Assembly (NCBI RefSeq): GCF_001044235.1
Contig: NZ_JYNL01000064.1
Location: forward strand, 666,065 to 730,064
DNA length: 64,000 bases
Direction: 5' to 3'
Source: Mycolicibacterium chlorophenolicum
Lineage (GTDB): Bacteria; Actinomycetota; Actinomycetes; Mycobacteriales; Mycobacteriaceae
Below are positions 8,654 through 16,299 of the stretch, one piece after another. The notes beneath the pieces were generated by a model. The model was not told the DNA's origin, did no database searches, and was given only the letters and a program-made list of their open reading frames with translations. A program made the position numbers and the translations under genes. The first letter of the stretch is position 1; the number at the start of each line of letters is the position of its first letter.

Positions 8654-8866
8654 TCAGTTGCCGCGACCGGTCTGCTGTTGCAGTTGGTCGATCAGTTCGG
8701 ACGCCTGCGCCTTCGTCGCGTCCTCGGGGACCTCCGCACCGGCTTCCTGGGCGAGGGTGTGCAGATAACTGCGCTGCGGGCCCGTCATGGGCTCCTCGCC
8801 GGTGACCCACTGGGACGGGTCCTTCTCGGCGTTCTCCTGCGGTGCGTGATTCTCGTTGTCTGTCAT
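8654..8866 (-). CDS. DUF3072 small protein
   Basis: The 70-residue acidic protein starts MTDNENHAPQENAEKDPSQW and contains the DUF3072 signature PMTGPQRSYLHTLAQEAG, followed by EDATKAQASELIDQLQQQTG. A ribosome site (GGAGGTGA) sits directly upstream of the ATG. DUF3072 proteins are short, soluble, widespread in actinobacteria and of unknown function; the core helix pair looks SAP- or ribosome-associated-like, but this is speculation. It is convergent with the preceding gene. Confidence 0.82.
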   Translation of the reverse strand: MTDNENHAPQENAEKDPSQWVTGEEPMTGPQRSYLHTLAQEAGAEVPEDATKAQASELIDQLQQQTGRGN

Positions 8867-9080
8867 CGTCGTTCACCTCCGCACCCGGGATGCCCCTCGC
8901 ACGTGTGTTCGAAACCTGGGAAATGAGGCGGCCCCGCCGGGCTGTTGCTTAACCCTGACGAGGCCTTGGGACTACGGCCGCCCCGTAGCTACCCCCAAGG
9001 GTTCCTTTCCCATGTGCTCCATGATCAAACGGATCGACCCGCCGGAGTCGTCGCTGGGCGGCCTGGAAGGATCGCAGATC

Positions 9081-9578
9081 GTGGGCAAGAACGAACGCGC
9101 GAAGATCGTGATGACCGACGGTGAGATCACCGAGTTCATCGAACGCAGCCGCACGGCCACCATGGCGACCGTCCTGCCGAACGGACGGCCGCACCTGGTG
9201 GCGATGTGGTACGCGGTGCTCGACGGCGAGATCTGGTTCGAAACCAAAGCCAAGTCGCAGAAGGCCGTCAACCTGCGCCGTGACCCGACGATCACCGTGA
9301 TGATCGAAGACGGTCTGTCCTACGACACCCTGCGGGGGGTGTCGATCGACGGCAGTGCCGAGATCTACGACGATCCGGACACCAACCTGCGGGTCGGGAT
9401 CAGCGTGTGGGAGCGCTACACCGGCCCGTACACCGAGGAGGTGCGGCCGTTCGTCGACCAGATGATGAACAACCGCATCTGCGTCCGGGTGGTGCCGTCG
9501 CGGATGCGCAGCTGGGATCACCGCAAGCTGGGCTTGGGCGGGATGCCGGTCTCGGGGAGCACCGCGCAGTACCTGTAG
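9081..9578 (+). CDS. PPOX-class (F420- or FMN-dependent) oxidoreductase/binding protein
   Basis: The 165-residue split-barrel protein contains TATMATVLPNGRPHLVAMWY, then LDGEIWFETKAKSQKAVNLRRDPTITVMI, the pattern of the TIGR03618-like pyridoxamine-phosphate-oxidase-class family. Many mycobacterial members bind F420 or heme rather than FMN. I chose the GTG at 9081 because GGAAGGA lies at the right distance ahead of it and because the family normally begins with a short KNERAKIVM-type segment. ATGs at 9012 and 9021 in the same frame have no ribosome site. The 214-base upstream gap contains a small CTACGG/CCGTAG hairpin. Confidence 0.82.
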   Translation: MGKNERAKIVMTDGEITEFIERSRTATMATVLPNGRPHLVAMWYAVLDGEIWFETKAKSQKAVNLRRDPTITVMIEDGLSYDTLRGVSIDGSAEIYDDPDTNLRVGISVWERYTGPYTEEVRPFVDQMMNNRICVRVVPSRMRSWDHRKLGLGGMPVSGSTAQYL

Positions 9579-9595
9579 CGGCCGGGCGCGTGCGC

Positions 9596-9928
9596 TCAGC
9601 GCCGCGCGAGCACCCGTTTCACATCGGTGGTCACGGGGTCGACGATGTCGTCAAATTCATGGTTCTTCTCAATGTATCCGGCGACCATCGAGCACACCGG
9701 GACGATTCGCAGTCCGGCGTCGCGGGTGGCTTCGAGGGCCTCCCGCACGAGGATCGTCGCCAGCCCGCGCCCGGAGTAGTCGTCGTCGACGACGGTGTGC
9801 GGAAAGATGCGTTGGCCGTCGTGGTCGACGAACTCGGTGAAGCCGGCCTGCTGTCCGTCGACGGAGATCGTGAACCGGTCCGCCCCGGCGGTGACCTCGG
9901 TCGGTGCGCCGGTCTTGTCGGTGGTCAT
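9596..9928 (-). CDS. YjdJ-type GNAT N-acetyltransferase (downstream copy)
   Basis: The 110-residue single-domain acetyltransferase-like protein starts MTTDKTGAPTEVTAGADRF. It has the short GNAT core of the COG2388/YjdJ family: an FTISVDGQQAGFTEF hairpin, then IFPHTVVDDDYSGRGLATIL, where SGRGLA is the acetyl-CoA pyrophosphate loop, and EALEATRDAGLRIVPVCSMV. The substrate is unknown. Its ATG overlaps the stop of the upstream paralogue by four bases (ATGA), so the two are co-translated. Compared with that copy it has a longer C-terminus (VDPVTTDVKRVLARR). Confidence 0.87.
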   Translation of the reverse strand: MTTDKTGAPTEVTAGADRFTISVDGQQAGFTEFVDHDGQRIFPHTVVDDDYSGRGLATILVREALEATRDAGLRIVPVCSMVAGYIEKNHEFDDIVDPVTTDVKRVLARR

Positions 9929-10227
9929 GCGGGGTCTCCTGTCAGATCGGCGAACTCGGGATTCTTGTCGATGAACTCGGCGACCATCCAGCACTGTGGC
10001 ACGACGCGCAGACCCGCGGCGCGGGTCGCCTCCAGCGCTTCACGGACGAGGATGGTGGCCAGCCCGCGGCCCTGGAACCGTGGGTCGACCTCGGTGTGCG
10101 GGAAGACCCGCCGACCGTCGCGATCGTAGAAGTCGGCGAAGCCCACCGGGCGGCCCTCCACGGAGATGCTGAAGCGGTCCGGTTCGGCGACGACCTCCGT
10201 CGGCGCCCCGGTTCTGTCGTTGGCCAT
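9925..10227 (-). CDS. YjdJ-type GNAT N-acetyltransferase (upstream copy)
   Basis: The 100-residue paralogue of the next gene starts MANDRTGAPTEVVAEPDRFS. Both share TGAPTEV, RxFPHT, GRGLATILVREALEATR, AGLR and IxKNxEF, so they arose by tandem duplication. This copy carries QGRGLA in the acetyl-CoA loop and PQCWMVAEFIDKN where the second copy has PVCSMVAGYIEKN. It lies seven bases downstream of the disrupted pirin reading frame, so all genes from the EVE protein to here may form one transcript. Confidence 0.87.
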   Translation of the reverse strand: MANDRTGAPTEVVAEPDRFSISVEGRPVGFADFYDRDGRRVFPHTEVDPRFQGRGLATILVREALEATRAAGLRVVPQCWMVAEFIDKNPEFADLTGDPA

Positions 10228-10234
10228 CTGTTCT

Positions 10235-11199
10235 CTATACCCGCGGATTGGGCCGCGGTCGCAACGTGGCGTTCGGCAGTGGCGGAGCCGGCAGCCGGGT
10301 GACGTCGCCGCGGTAGCCGATCACGTCCCCGAAGCGGGCGTCCCGGCCCTGCCACTGCTCGCGGAACGCGACGATCTCCGCGTGGCTGCGGCCGACGAAG
10401 TTCCACCACATGACGAGCTCTTCGGTGAACGGCACTCCGCCGAGCAGCAGCACCCGCGCCGGGCCGTCGCCGCGATTGGCCAGATGCAGCGCGGCATGGC
10501 CGGTGCCCTGGTAGGCCAGGTCGGCGATCGCGAGCGCGGTGCCGCACGCCTCGACGCTGCCCTGGTCGACCAGCACGCCGTGCTCGAATCCGGTGTCCAC
10601 ATCGAGCGTCACCTCGACACCGGCGTCGAGATCGAGCTGCGCCCCCAGCAGCGGGGTGAAGGTGTGCACCGGTGAGCGCTCACCGTCGAGTTCGCCGAGG
10701 AACACCCGCGTCGTGAGCGCGCCGACGGTGCGGGGTCGTGGCACGTGGTGGGCGAAATCGCGGCCGGTGTCGCGGTCGGAACCGGGCAGCGCCACCCACA
10801 GCTGCGCGCCGTGCAGCACAGGCGCGTCGACCATCGACACTTCGGAGTGGCAGATGCCGGCCCCGGCGGTCATCAGGTTCAACTCCCCGGGACGCACCAC
10901 GGCGTGCACCCCGCCACTGTCCCGGTGCTCGATCTGCCCGCTGAACAACCAGCTGACCGTCTGCAATCCGGTGTGCGGATGCGGGGGCACGTCCATGCCC
11001 GGCCCGCCACGCAGGCGTGCGGCCCGTAGTGGTCGGCGAAGCACCACGCCCCGATCAGCGACCGGTCCCGCTGCGGCAGCGTGCGCCGCACCGTAATCGC
11101 GCGCGGTCCGCCGAGCGGCACCTCCCGCGGATGCAGCACCCCGGTGAATGACGAAGGGCCGCAGTCGACTTCGGAGGGCGCCGCGTCGGTATTGCTCAT
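10235..11199 (-). pseudogene. Pirin family protein interrupted by a frameshift
   Basis: Two overlapping frames together give one complete bicupin pirin. The first, from the ATG at 11199, encodes MSNTDAAPSEVDCGPSSFTG and runs to IGAWCFADHYGPHA. From there only the other frame continues sensibly: GGPGMDVPPHPHTGLQTVSW, LFSGQIEHRDSGG, ITAGAGICHSE-type residues and the C-terminal cupin to PNATLRPRPNPRV. The switch lies around 11010-11025 and corresponds to one missing base. The metal-binding H-x-H of the first cupin (HPH) is on the downstream fragment. No slippery sequence is apparent. It is either a true recent inactivation or an assembly error. A second, intact pirin is at 30976. Confidence 0.8.
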
Positions 11200-11654
11200 G
11201 GACTCACAGTAGTCTCCTCACCGGTTCGGCCGACGGACGCGGAGTCGACCATCGCGGCACGGATGACCTCCAGGTCGTGGTCGTCGATGCGGAACACCCC
11301 GAAGCGGAACTTGTAACCCCACCGGGACTTGTCCTCGATGAAGCCGAGCTCGTCGATCAGCGGCCGGATGGGCGTCTCGGCACAGTCGAGGAAGTCGACG
11401 TTGCGCCGCCAGTGCGCGACCTCCGGCGCCACCTCCGCCTGATACGGCTCGTCATCGGCGACGCGGCCGATGGCGGTGAACGCCTGCAGCGGTGCGCCGT
11501 CCGGGTAGGCCGTCTTGGGCGAGTAGAAGATGATCCAGTCCCCTCTGGCCATCTTGCGCAGCATGTGCGGTTTGCCGTGGTTGGCCTGAGTGAAGCGGCC
11601 GCGCACCCCGCGTTCCACATGATCACGGCTCACCGTGTTGATCCAGTTCGTCAT
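11196..11654 (-). CDS. EVE domain-containing protein
   Basis: The 152-residue single-domain protein starts MTNWINTVSRDHVERGVRGR. It has the EVE/PUA-like pattern: TQANHGKPHMLRKMARGDWI, then IFYSPKTAYPDGAPLQAFTAIGRV, and W..NVDFLDCAETPIRPLI. EVE domains resemble YTH and PUA folds and bind modified nucleobases in other systems, so a role in sensing modified nucleic acid or in RNA metabolism is possible. The stop overlaps the ATG of the pirin frame by four bases, so the two were translationally coupled. Confidence 0.85.
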   Translation of the reverse strand: MTNWINTVSRDHVERGVRGRFTQANHGKPHMLRKMARGDWIIFYSPKTAYPDGAPLQAFTAIGRVADDEPYQAEVAPEVAHWRRNVDFLDCAETPIRPLIDELGFIEDKSRWGYKFRFGVFRIDDHDLEVIRAAMVDSASVGRTGEETTVSP

Positions 11655-11735
11655 GTCCGCACGGTATGCCCGGGCACCGACGCGCGGCCGCGTCTGTGCA
11701 CAGGCCCTGTGGATAACTGGTTAGAGTCTGAGCCC

Positions 11736-12005
11736 ATGGGCGACGGCGAGCTGACGGCTGAGGATCTGCGCAACGTCACGTTCGAGAAACCGCCTTGGGG
11801 CAAGCGGGGATACGACGAGAAATCGGTGCAGGACTTCGTCGCGCTCGCGGCCCGCCGCCTCGACGGCCGCGGTCACCTGTCCGCCGAGGACGTGCGCGCG
11901 GTGCGGTTCAACAAGCCCCCGTTCGGCAAGCGGGGCTTCGACGAGCAGCAGGTCGATGCGCTGCTCGACGACATCGCCGCGGCCATCGCCGACCTCGATG
12001 CCTGA
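11736..12005 (+). CDS. Mini-protein made of two DivIVA-type N-terminal motifs
   Basis: The 89-residue protein consists of two tandem copies of the DivIVA/Wag31 membrane-binding motif: LTAEDLRNVTFEKPPWGKRG with YDEKSVQDFV, and LSAEDVRAVRFNKPPFGKRG with FDEQQVDALLDDI. In Wag31 this motif inserts at negatively curved polar membrane and is followed by a long coiled coil; here the coiled coil is missing. The gene overlaps the start of the carboxyltransferase gene by eight bases, so the two are translationally coupled. Polar recruitment of the carboxylase is an inference, consistent with reported Wag31-acyl-CoA carboxylase association. Confidence 0.85.
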   Translation: MGDGELTAEDLRNVTFEKPPWGKRGYDEKSVQDFVALAARRLDGRGHLSAEDVRAVRFNKPPFGKRGFDEQQVDALLDDIAAAIADLDA

Positions 12006-13542
12006 GTCCGACGAGTTCCGCGACGATCTGGCCGAACTGCTGCGCCGGCGCGCGCTGACCGAGGACGCCGCCCGTCCCGAGGCGGTCGAACGTCGGCACG
12101 CCGCGCAGGGCCGCACCGCCCGGGAGAACGTCGCCGACCTGGTCGACCCGGGCTCCTTCGTCGAATACGGGCGGTTCGCGATCGCCCCGCAGCGGATGCG
12201 TCGGGACCTCGAGGACCTGATCGCCCGGACGCCTGCCGACGGACTCGTCGCCGGCACCGCCCGCATCGACGGCAAGGCCTGCGCGGTCCTGTCCTACGAC
12301 TACACCGTGCTCGCCGGAACGCAGGGCGCACTCGGGCACCGCAAGAAAGACCGACTGTTCGAGCTCATCGACCGCATGCGGCTGCCCACGGTGTTCTTCG
12401 CCGAGGGCGGGGGTGGCAGGCCGGGGGACACCGATTACCCCGTGGTGTCGGCGCTCGACACCCGCGCATTCGCGTTGTGGGCCAAGCTCTCCGGCGTCGT
12501 TCCTCGCATCGCCGTGGTGAAAGGCCGCTGTTTCGCCGGTAATGCGGTGATCGCGGGAACCGCGGATCTGATCGTCGCGACCAAGGACGCCTCACTGGGT
12601 ATGGGAGGACCGGCCATGATCGCCGGCGGCGGGCTGGGTGACGTGCCGCCCGACGCTGTGGGCCCGATGAGCGTGCAGGAACCCAACGGCAACGTCGACG
12701 TCGTCGTCGCCGACGAAGCCGAGGCCGTCGTCGTGACGAAGCGGTTGCTCGGCTACTTCACCGGCGACGTCGCGCAGTGGACCGCGCGTGACCAGACGGC
12801 GCTGCGCACCGCGGTGCCCGAACGCGAGCGGCGCGCCTACGACGTCGCGCCCGTCATCGAAACACTCGCCGACGACGGCTCGGTGACCTTTCTGCGTCCC
12901 CGCTTCGCGCGCGAGATGGTGACCGCCCTGGTCCGCATCGAAGGGCGCGCGGTCGGGGTGATCGCCAACGACACCCGATTCACGGCCGGGGCCATCACCG
13001 CGGCGGCTTCGGACAAGGCGGCGCGCTTCCTGCAGCTCTGCGACGCGTTCGGACTGCCGGTGGTGTCACTGATCGATTGCCCCGGCTACATGGTCGGCCC
13101 GGCCGCCGAAGCGGAGTCACTGGTGCGCCGGGCGTCCCGGATGCTGGTCGCCGGCGCAGCGCTTCGGGTGCCGATGGTCGCTGTCGTGCTCCGGCGCGGA
13201 TACGGCCTGGGCGCCCAGGCGATGTCGGGCGGCAGCTTGCACGAGCCGGTGCTGACGGTGGCGTGGCCGGGTGCGCATCTGGGACCGATGGGTCTGGAGG
13301 GCGCGGTCCGCCTCGGGCTGCGCAAGGAACTGGAGGCGATCGCCGACGACGCGGAGCGCGAGGCCCGGGTGCGGCAGGTGACCGCGGCCGCGCAGGACAA
13401 CGCGCGCGCCCTCAACGCGGCCATGCTCTTCGAGATCGACGACGTGATCGACCCCGCGGAAACCCGGTCGGTGATCGCCGCGACGCTGACTGCCGCGGGT
13501 CGGCCGCACCGCAGCGGCGGCCGGTTCGTCGACACGTGGTGA
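11998..13542 (+). CDS. Acyl-CoA carboxylase carboxyltransferase (beta) subunit-like
   Basis: This 514-residue protein has the two crotonase-like halves of biotin-dependent carboxyltransferases. The N-half contains VLSYDYTVLAGTQGALGHRK, FAEGGGGRPGDT and KGRCFAGNAVIAGTADLIVA. The C-half contains VGVIANDTRFTAGAITAAAS, KAARFLQLCDAFGLPVVSLI and YGLGAQAMSGGS. It would transfer CO2 from carboxybiotin to an acyl-CoA. The biotin carboxylase/BCCP subunit is not nearby, so it must use one encoded elsewhere (AccA-type). Substrate unknown. Start ATG 11998 lies inside the upstream DivIVA-motif gene. Confidence 0.88.
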   Translation: MPESDEFRDDLAELLRRRALTEDAARPEAVERRHAAQGRTARENVADLVDPGSFVEYGRFAIAPQRMRRDLEDLIARTPADGLVAGTARIDGKACAVLSYDYTVLAGTQGALGHRKKDRLFELIDRMRLPTVFFAEGGGGRPGDTDYPVVSALDTRAFALWAKLSGVVPRIAVVKGRCFAGNAVIAGTADLIVATKDASLGMGGPAMIAGGGLGDVPPDAVGPMSVQEPNGNVDVVVADEAEAVVVTKRLLGYFTGDVAQWTARDQTALRTAVPERERRAYDVAPVIETLADDGSVTFLRPRFAREMVTALVRIEGRAVGVIANDTRFTAGAITAAASDKAARFLQLCDAFGLPVVSLIDCPGYMVGPAAEAESLVRRASRMLVAGAALRVPMVAVVLRRGYGLGAQAMSGGSLHEPVLTVAWPGAHLGPMGLEGAVRLGLRKELEAIADDAEREARVRQVTAAAQDNARALNAAMLFEIDDVIDPAETRSVIAATLTAAGRPHRSGGRFVDTW

Positions 13543-13550
13543 GCGGCTGA

Positions 13551-13892
13551 TCAGCCGCAGCGCGCCTGCCACCCGGTGGTCAACCAGCCGTCGGTGACGG
13601 CGGCGATGTCCTCGGTGTGCGCATCCTCTTCCCGCCACTCGGCGAAGAAGCGGCGCACCCACTGCTCGGCCGCGAACTCGCCGAACCGGCGTGGATGGTG
13701 AACCACCACGTTCACAGGCGCACCCTTGTCGTTGCCCGTGATCACCACCGGCCCGACGAAGACGTTCCCGGTGAACGTGTACCGGCCGATCTGCCCGTCC
13801 GCAGCCCGCGCGTCCACCTCATAGGACAGATAGCCGCCGTCGTGGGCGATGCGTCGGATGCGTAGAGCGGTGACCTTCGTGCTGTCCCCCAT
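13551..13892 (-). CDS. Conserved hypothetical protein, 113 residues
   Basis: The start is an ATG (MGDSTKVTALRIRRIAHDGG) with AAAGAGG eight bases upstream. The protein is a soluble alpha/beta domain: YLSYEVDARAADGQIGRYTF, then TGNVFVGPVVITGNDKGAPV, a VVHHPRRFGEFAAEQWVRRFF helix and a C-terminal GWLTTGWQARCG. The repeated strands suggest a small beta-sheet protein. I recognise no family. It is convergent with the carboxyltransferase gene (eight-base gap) and divergent from the TetR gene. Confidence 0.72.
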   Translation of the reverse strand: MGDSTKVTALRIRRIAHDGGYLSYEVDARAADGQIGRYTFTGNVFVGPVVITGNDKGAPVNVVVHHPRRFGEFAAEQWVRRFFAEWREEDAHTEDIAAVTDGWLTTGWQARCG

Positions 13893-13979
13893 GACCCTCT
13901 TTCCCCGTCTCGTTCCGCAGCGTTCAAGCTTCTGGCAATACCTACGTACAGTCAACGGTGTTGACGTAAGGGGTGGTGG

Positions 13980-14687
13980 ATGGCCGAATCGGGGCGGCAG
14001 CCGGCTGCCGGGCGACGACGGCGCCGTACCCGCGCGGGAACGGACCTCTCGCGCGAGGCGTACATCGACGCGGCGGTGAACCTGATCGAGAAGCGCGGTG
14101 CGGCGGTGATGAGCGCCAGGACGCTCGCCTCGGCTGTCGGTGCGGACGCTTCGGCGCTGTATCGCTACTTCGGCGGTGTCGACGACGTGCTGCGCGCAGT
14201 GGCGGACCGGATGATCGGCATCGCGCTCGACAGCTGGTCGCGCCGGGAGCACTGGATCGACTCACTGGCCGACCTCGCGCGGGCGCTCTACCGCGTGTAC
14301 GTCAACGAGTTCCCGCAGACCAGCTTCGCGGTGGCGACGCGAACGACCGGTATGGACAACGAGATTCGTGTCGTGGAGCTGACCATCGGGCTGCTGCGCG
14401 AAGGCGGGTTCGACGCCGAGACGGCCGCCCACCGGTTCCGCTCGCTGGGGGACTTCCTCCTCGGGCAGGCGATGCTCGAGTCGGCGTTCCTCTCGTTGTC
14501 CCCGGAGATCCGCAGCAGTGACAACGCCGCCTGGCAGGAGCTCGGAAACCGGGTGCCTCGATCCGAGGCTCCTCATGCGGCTGCGGCGGCGCCGCACCTG
14601 CGCGCCCTGATGCTGCGGTCGTCGTTCGAATCCTCGCTGCAGCTGATGCTGAGCGGACTGGACGCGTCGCCGCGCAGCGCGTCATGA
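13980..14687 (+). CDS. TetR family transcriptional regulator
   Basis: This is a 235-residue repressor-type protein. An Arg-rich N-terminus (GRRRRRTRAG) precedes the TetR HTH at about 24-70: EAYIDAAVNLIEKRGAAVMS, ARTLASAVGADASALYRYFG. The ligand-binding region (90-225) contains VATRTTGMDNEIRVVE and a helical core ending in LRSSFESSLQLMLSGLD. Its divergent neighbour is the 113-residue hypothetical gene, 87 bases away, a natural candidate target. A palindrome-like TACGTAC/GTAAGG stretch lies between them, but I cannot assign an operator. Confidence 0.87.
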   Translation: MAESGRQPAAGRRRRRTRAGTDLSREAYIDAAVNLIEKRGAAVMSARTLASAVGADASALYRYFGGVDDVLRAVADRMIGIALDSWSRREHWIDSLADLARALYRVYVNEFPQTSFAVATRTTGMDNEIRVVELTIGLLREGGFDAETAAHRFRSLGDFLLGQAMLESAFLSLSPEIRSSDNAAWQELGNRVPRSEAPHAAAAAPHLRALMLRSSFESSLQLMLSGLDASPRSAS

Positions 14688-14829
14688 AGTTGGGGGGCGG
14701 TGCCGCCATGGCGCCTCTCGGCGAGTGGTCGCTCGAAGCGACGGAAAGGGTTGGAGCCCGGGGCATGCCCGGCACCGCCAGCAGAGTCAACCGGGCGGGT
14801 ACCGGTGATAGTCCGGACCAGATCGACGC

Positions 14830-15123
14830 TCATGCGATCTCGGCGTAGTACACCCGGCGCTCGCCGACCCGCTGGCCGTTCTGCTCGGCCAGCGATTTGA
14901 GCTGGCGCAGAGCGAAGGTACGGCCGCGGCCGGCCTCGGGCACGTAGATGCCCGCCCACAACCCCTCGGCGCGGGGTGACTCGCAGGCTTCCTTCGCGCA
15001 CAGCCACCGGCGCGGGCAGGAACGGCAGATCGCCTTCGCCTCGTCGTCCGCGGTGGTGGTCCATCGGTCAGGGTCCCGGGTGCACTCGCCGACCGGTGTC
15101 TCGTCCCACGGTGTTGCGTTCAT
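14830..15123 (-). CDS. whiB6: WhiB6-type iron-sulfur transcriptional regulator
   Basis: The 97-residue WhiB-like protein has four Fe-S ligand cysteines at 14, 33, 36 and 42 (EAKAICRSCPRRWLCAKEA). It ends with the GLWAG turn (WhiB6 variant of GVWGG) and a basic FALRQLKSLAEQNGQRV helix. The text ECTRDPDRWTTT and the EGLWAGIYVPEAGRGRTFAL block match M. tuberculosis WhiB6 (Rv3862c) as I recall it. WhiB6 responds to redox/NO and controls ESX-1 gene expression, and it normally sits just upstream of espE. Here the ESX-1 core it would regulate is gone (see 22017-22983). Confidence 0.9.
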   Translation of the reverse strand: MNATPWDETPVGECTRDPDRWTTTADDEAKAICRSCPRRWLCAKEACESPRAEGLWAGIYVPEAGRGRTFALRQLKSLAEQNGQRVGERRVYYAEIA

Positions 15124-15483
15124 CGGGTAGCTCCTCTGTGCCTGGGCGGCGCATCCGCCGCGATGGGAGGAAAGCTAACCGACAAACCGTAGCGATGCAA
15201 CAGTTTCAGTGAACGAACTGTTGCGAGGTGGGGTCCGACGCCATCCGACGATGGCAGTTCTGGGCCGGAAAACAGGCTGCGAACTGCGAATTATCGCCGC
15301 AGCGGCAGCACGCCAGACGTCATCAAAAAGATGTAGCGTTGATGCGGTTATGGCCGTCCTGACGGTGTAGTTTTGACGTCGAACCGTTGCGCAGGCACCA
15401 CCGAGTCGTAGCGGTACTCGCCCCGCTCGCTACGATCCGTCCGCCCTCTCGGGCCCCGACCACACACGAGGAATCCCCGGCAC
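15124..15483. promoter_or_regulatory. 360-base divergent control region between whiB6 and the HTH gene
   Basis: No gene is seen here. The region is markedly more AT-rich around 15290-15390 than its surroundings. It contains a perfect 9-base inverted repeat (annotated separately), and further right a GACGTCATCAAAA (about 15315) facing TTTTGACGTC (about 15371), an imperfect inverted pair. Both divergent genes encode DNA-binding proteins, so autoregulation from here is likely. Confidence 0.5.
15197..15224. promoter_or_regulatory. Inverted repeat upstream of whiB6 (candidate operator)
   Basis: GCAACAGTT at 15197-15205 and AACTGTTGC at 15216-15224 are perfect 9-base inverted arms around a 10-base spacer, 74-101 bases ahead of the whiB6 ATG. 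The centre-to-centre distance is about two helical turns, which suits a dimeric regulator. The bound protein is unknown; WhiB6 itself, the adjacent HTH protein or an EspR/PhoP-type regulator are options. Confidence 0.55.
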
Positions 15484-16215
15484 ATGATCAACGCGGAGTC
15501 GATCGAGGAATCGACCGACGCGCCCGATCCCGGGATGGTCAGGGCCGGGGCCGCAGCAGCGGCGCGGCGCCGCGAACTCGACATCAGCCAGCGCCGCCTG
15601 GCCGCCGAGGGCGTCATCAACGCCGGTGCGCTGATCGCTTTCGAAAAGGGCAGGAGCTGGCCGCGGCAGCGCACCCGGGCCAAGCTCGAAGAAGTGCTGC
15701 AATGGCCGTCCGGAACCATCGAACGGCTGCGCACCGGGCAGGCCGACCGGCCGCGCCCGCCGGCGGTGCCCCCCGGGGCCGGCGACGAGGCGTCCCTGAT
15801 CGCTCAGGCCGTCGTCCCCGCGGTGAGCACGATGTCGACCACGGTGGCGTCGCTGCCACCCGTCGACGACCCGGCCTTCACGCCCCGGATCACCGCGATG
15901 CTGGCCGATCTGCGACAGCTGGAAGCCGTTGCGGCTCGGGCTGCGCGGATCGGCCGCGTCACCCCCGCCCTGATCAAGGCGCTCGGTGCGGTGCGCGGCC
16001 TCTACGACGACCTGATGATGCGGGCTGCGCAGGCCCCCGGTGCCACTCTCGGACAGCGGCTCTACGCCGCGCGCCGCGGCGCGAACCTGACCGTTCAGGA
16101 AACCGCGCAGGCGGCCGGCGTCGCCGAGCAGGCGGTGGCGCAGGCCGAGGCCGGTGAACCGGTGGCGGCGGAGGACGCCGAGGCCATCGAGGCGCTGATC
16201 ACGCAGATCACGTGA
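15484..16215 (+). CDS. DNA-binding protein with two XRE-like helix-turn-helix domains
   Basis: This is a 243-residue protein. The N-terminal HTH (about 20-80) reads AAAARRRELDISQRRLAAEG, NAGALIAFEKGRSWPRQRTR, the layout of lambda-repressor-like domains. A variable linker follows (PRPPAVPPGAG, then a helical region around DLRQLEAVAARAARIGRV). A second, degenerate XRE domain (about 183-240) reads LGQRLYAARRGANLTVQETA, QAAGVAEQAVAQAEAGEPV. This looks like a nucleoid-associated or global regulator rather than a simple repressor. It is divergent from whiB6 and could regulate it. Confidence 0.82.
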   Translation: MINAESIEESTDAPDPGMVRAGAAAAARRRELDISQRRLAAEGVINAGALIAFEKGRSWPRQRTRAKLEEVLQWPSGTIERLRTGQADRPRPPAVPPGAGDEASLIAQAVVPAVSTMSTTVASLPPVDDPAFTPRITAMLADLRQLEAVAARAARIGRVTPALIKALGAVRGLYDDLMMRAAQAPGATLGQRLYAARRGANLTVQETAQAAGVAEQAVAQAEAGEPVAAEDAEAIEALITQIT

Positions 16216-16299
16216 GTTCGCTGCGATCGGGGCCCCGTGCGCGGGCGGGTCGGTATTTTGGGAGATACCTGCAACTCGAGGACGTGGGGGAGCGCATCA

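Noticed and set aside
11000..11060. Programmed ribosomal frameshift in the first pirin
   Set aside because: No slippery heptamer or following structure is evident at the switch point, and pirins are not known to use frameshifting; a point deletion or sequencing error is simpler.
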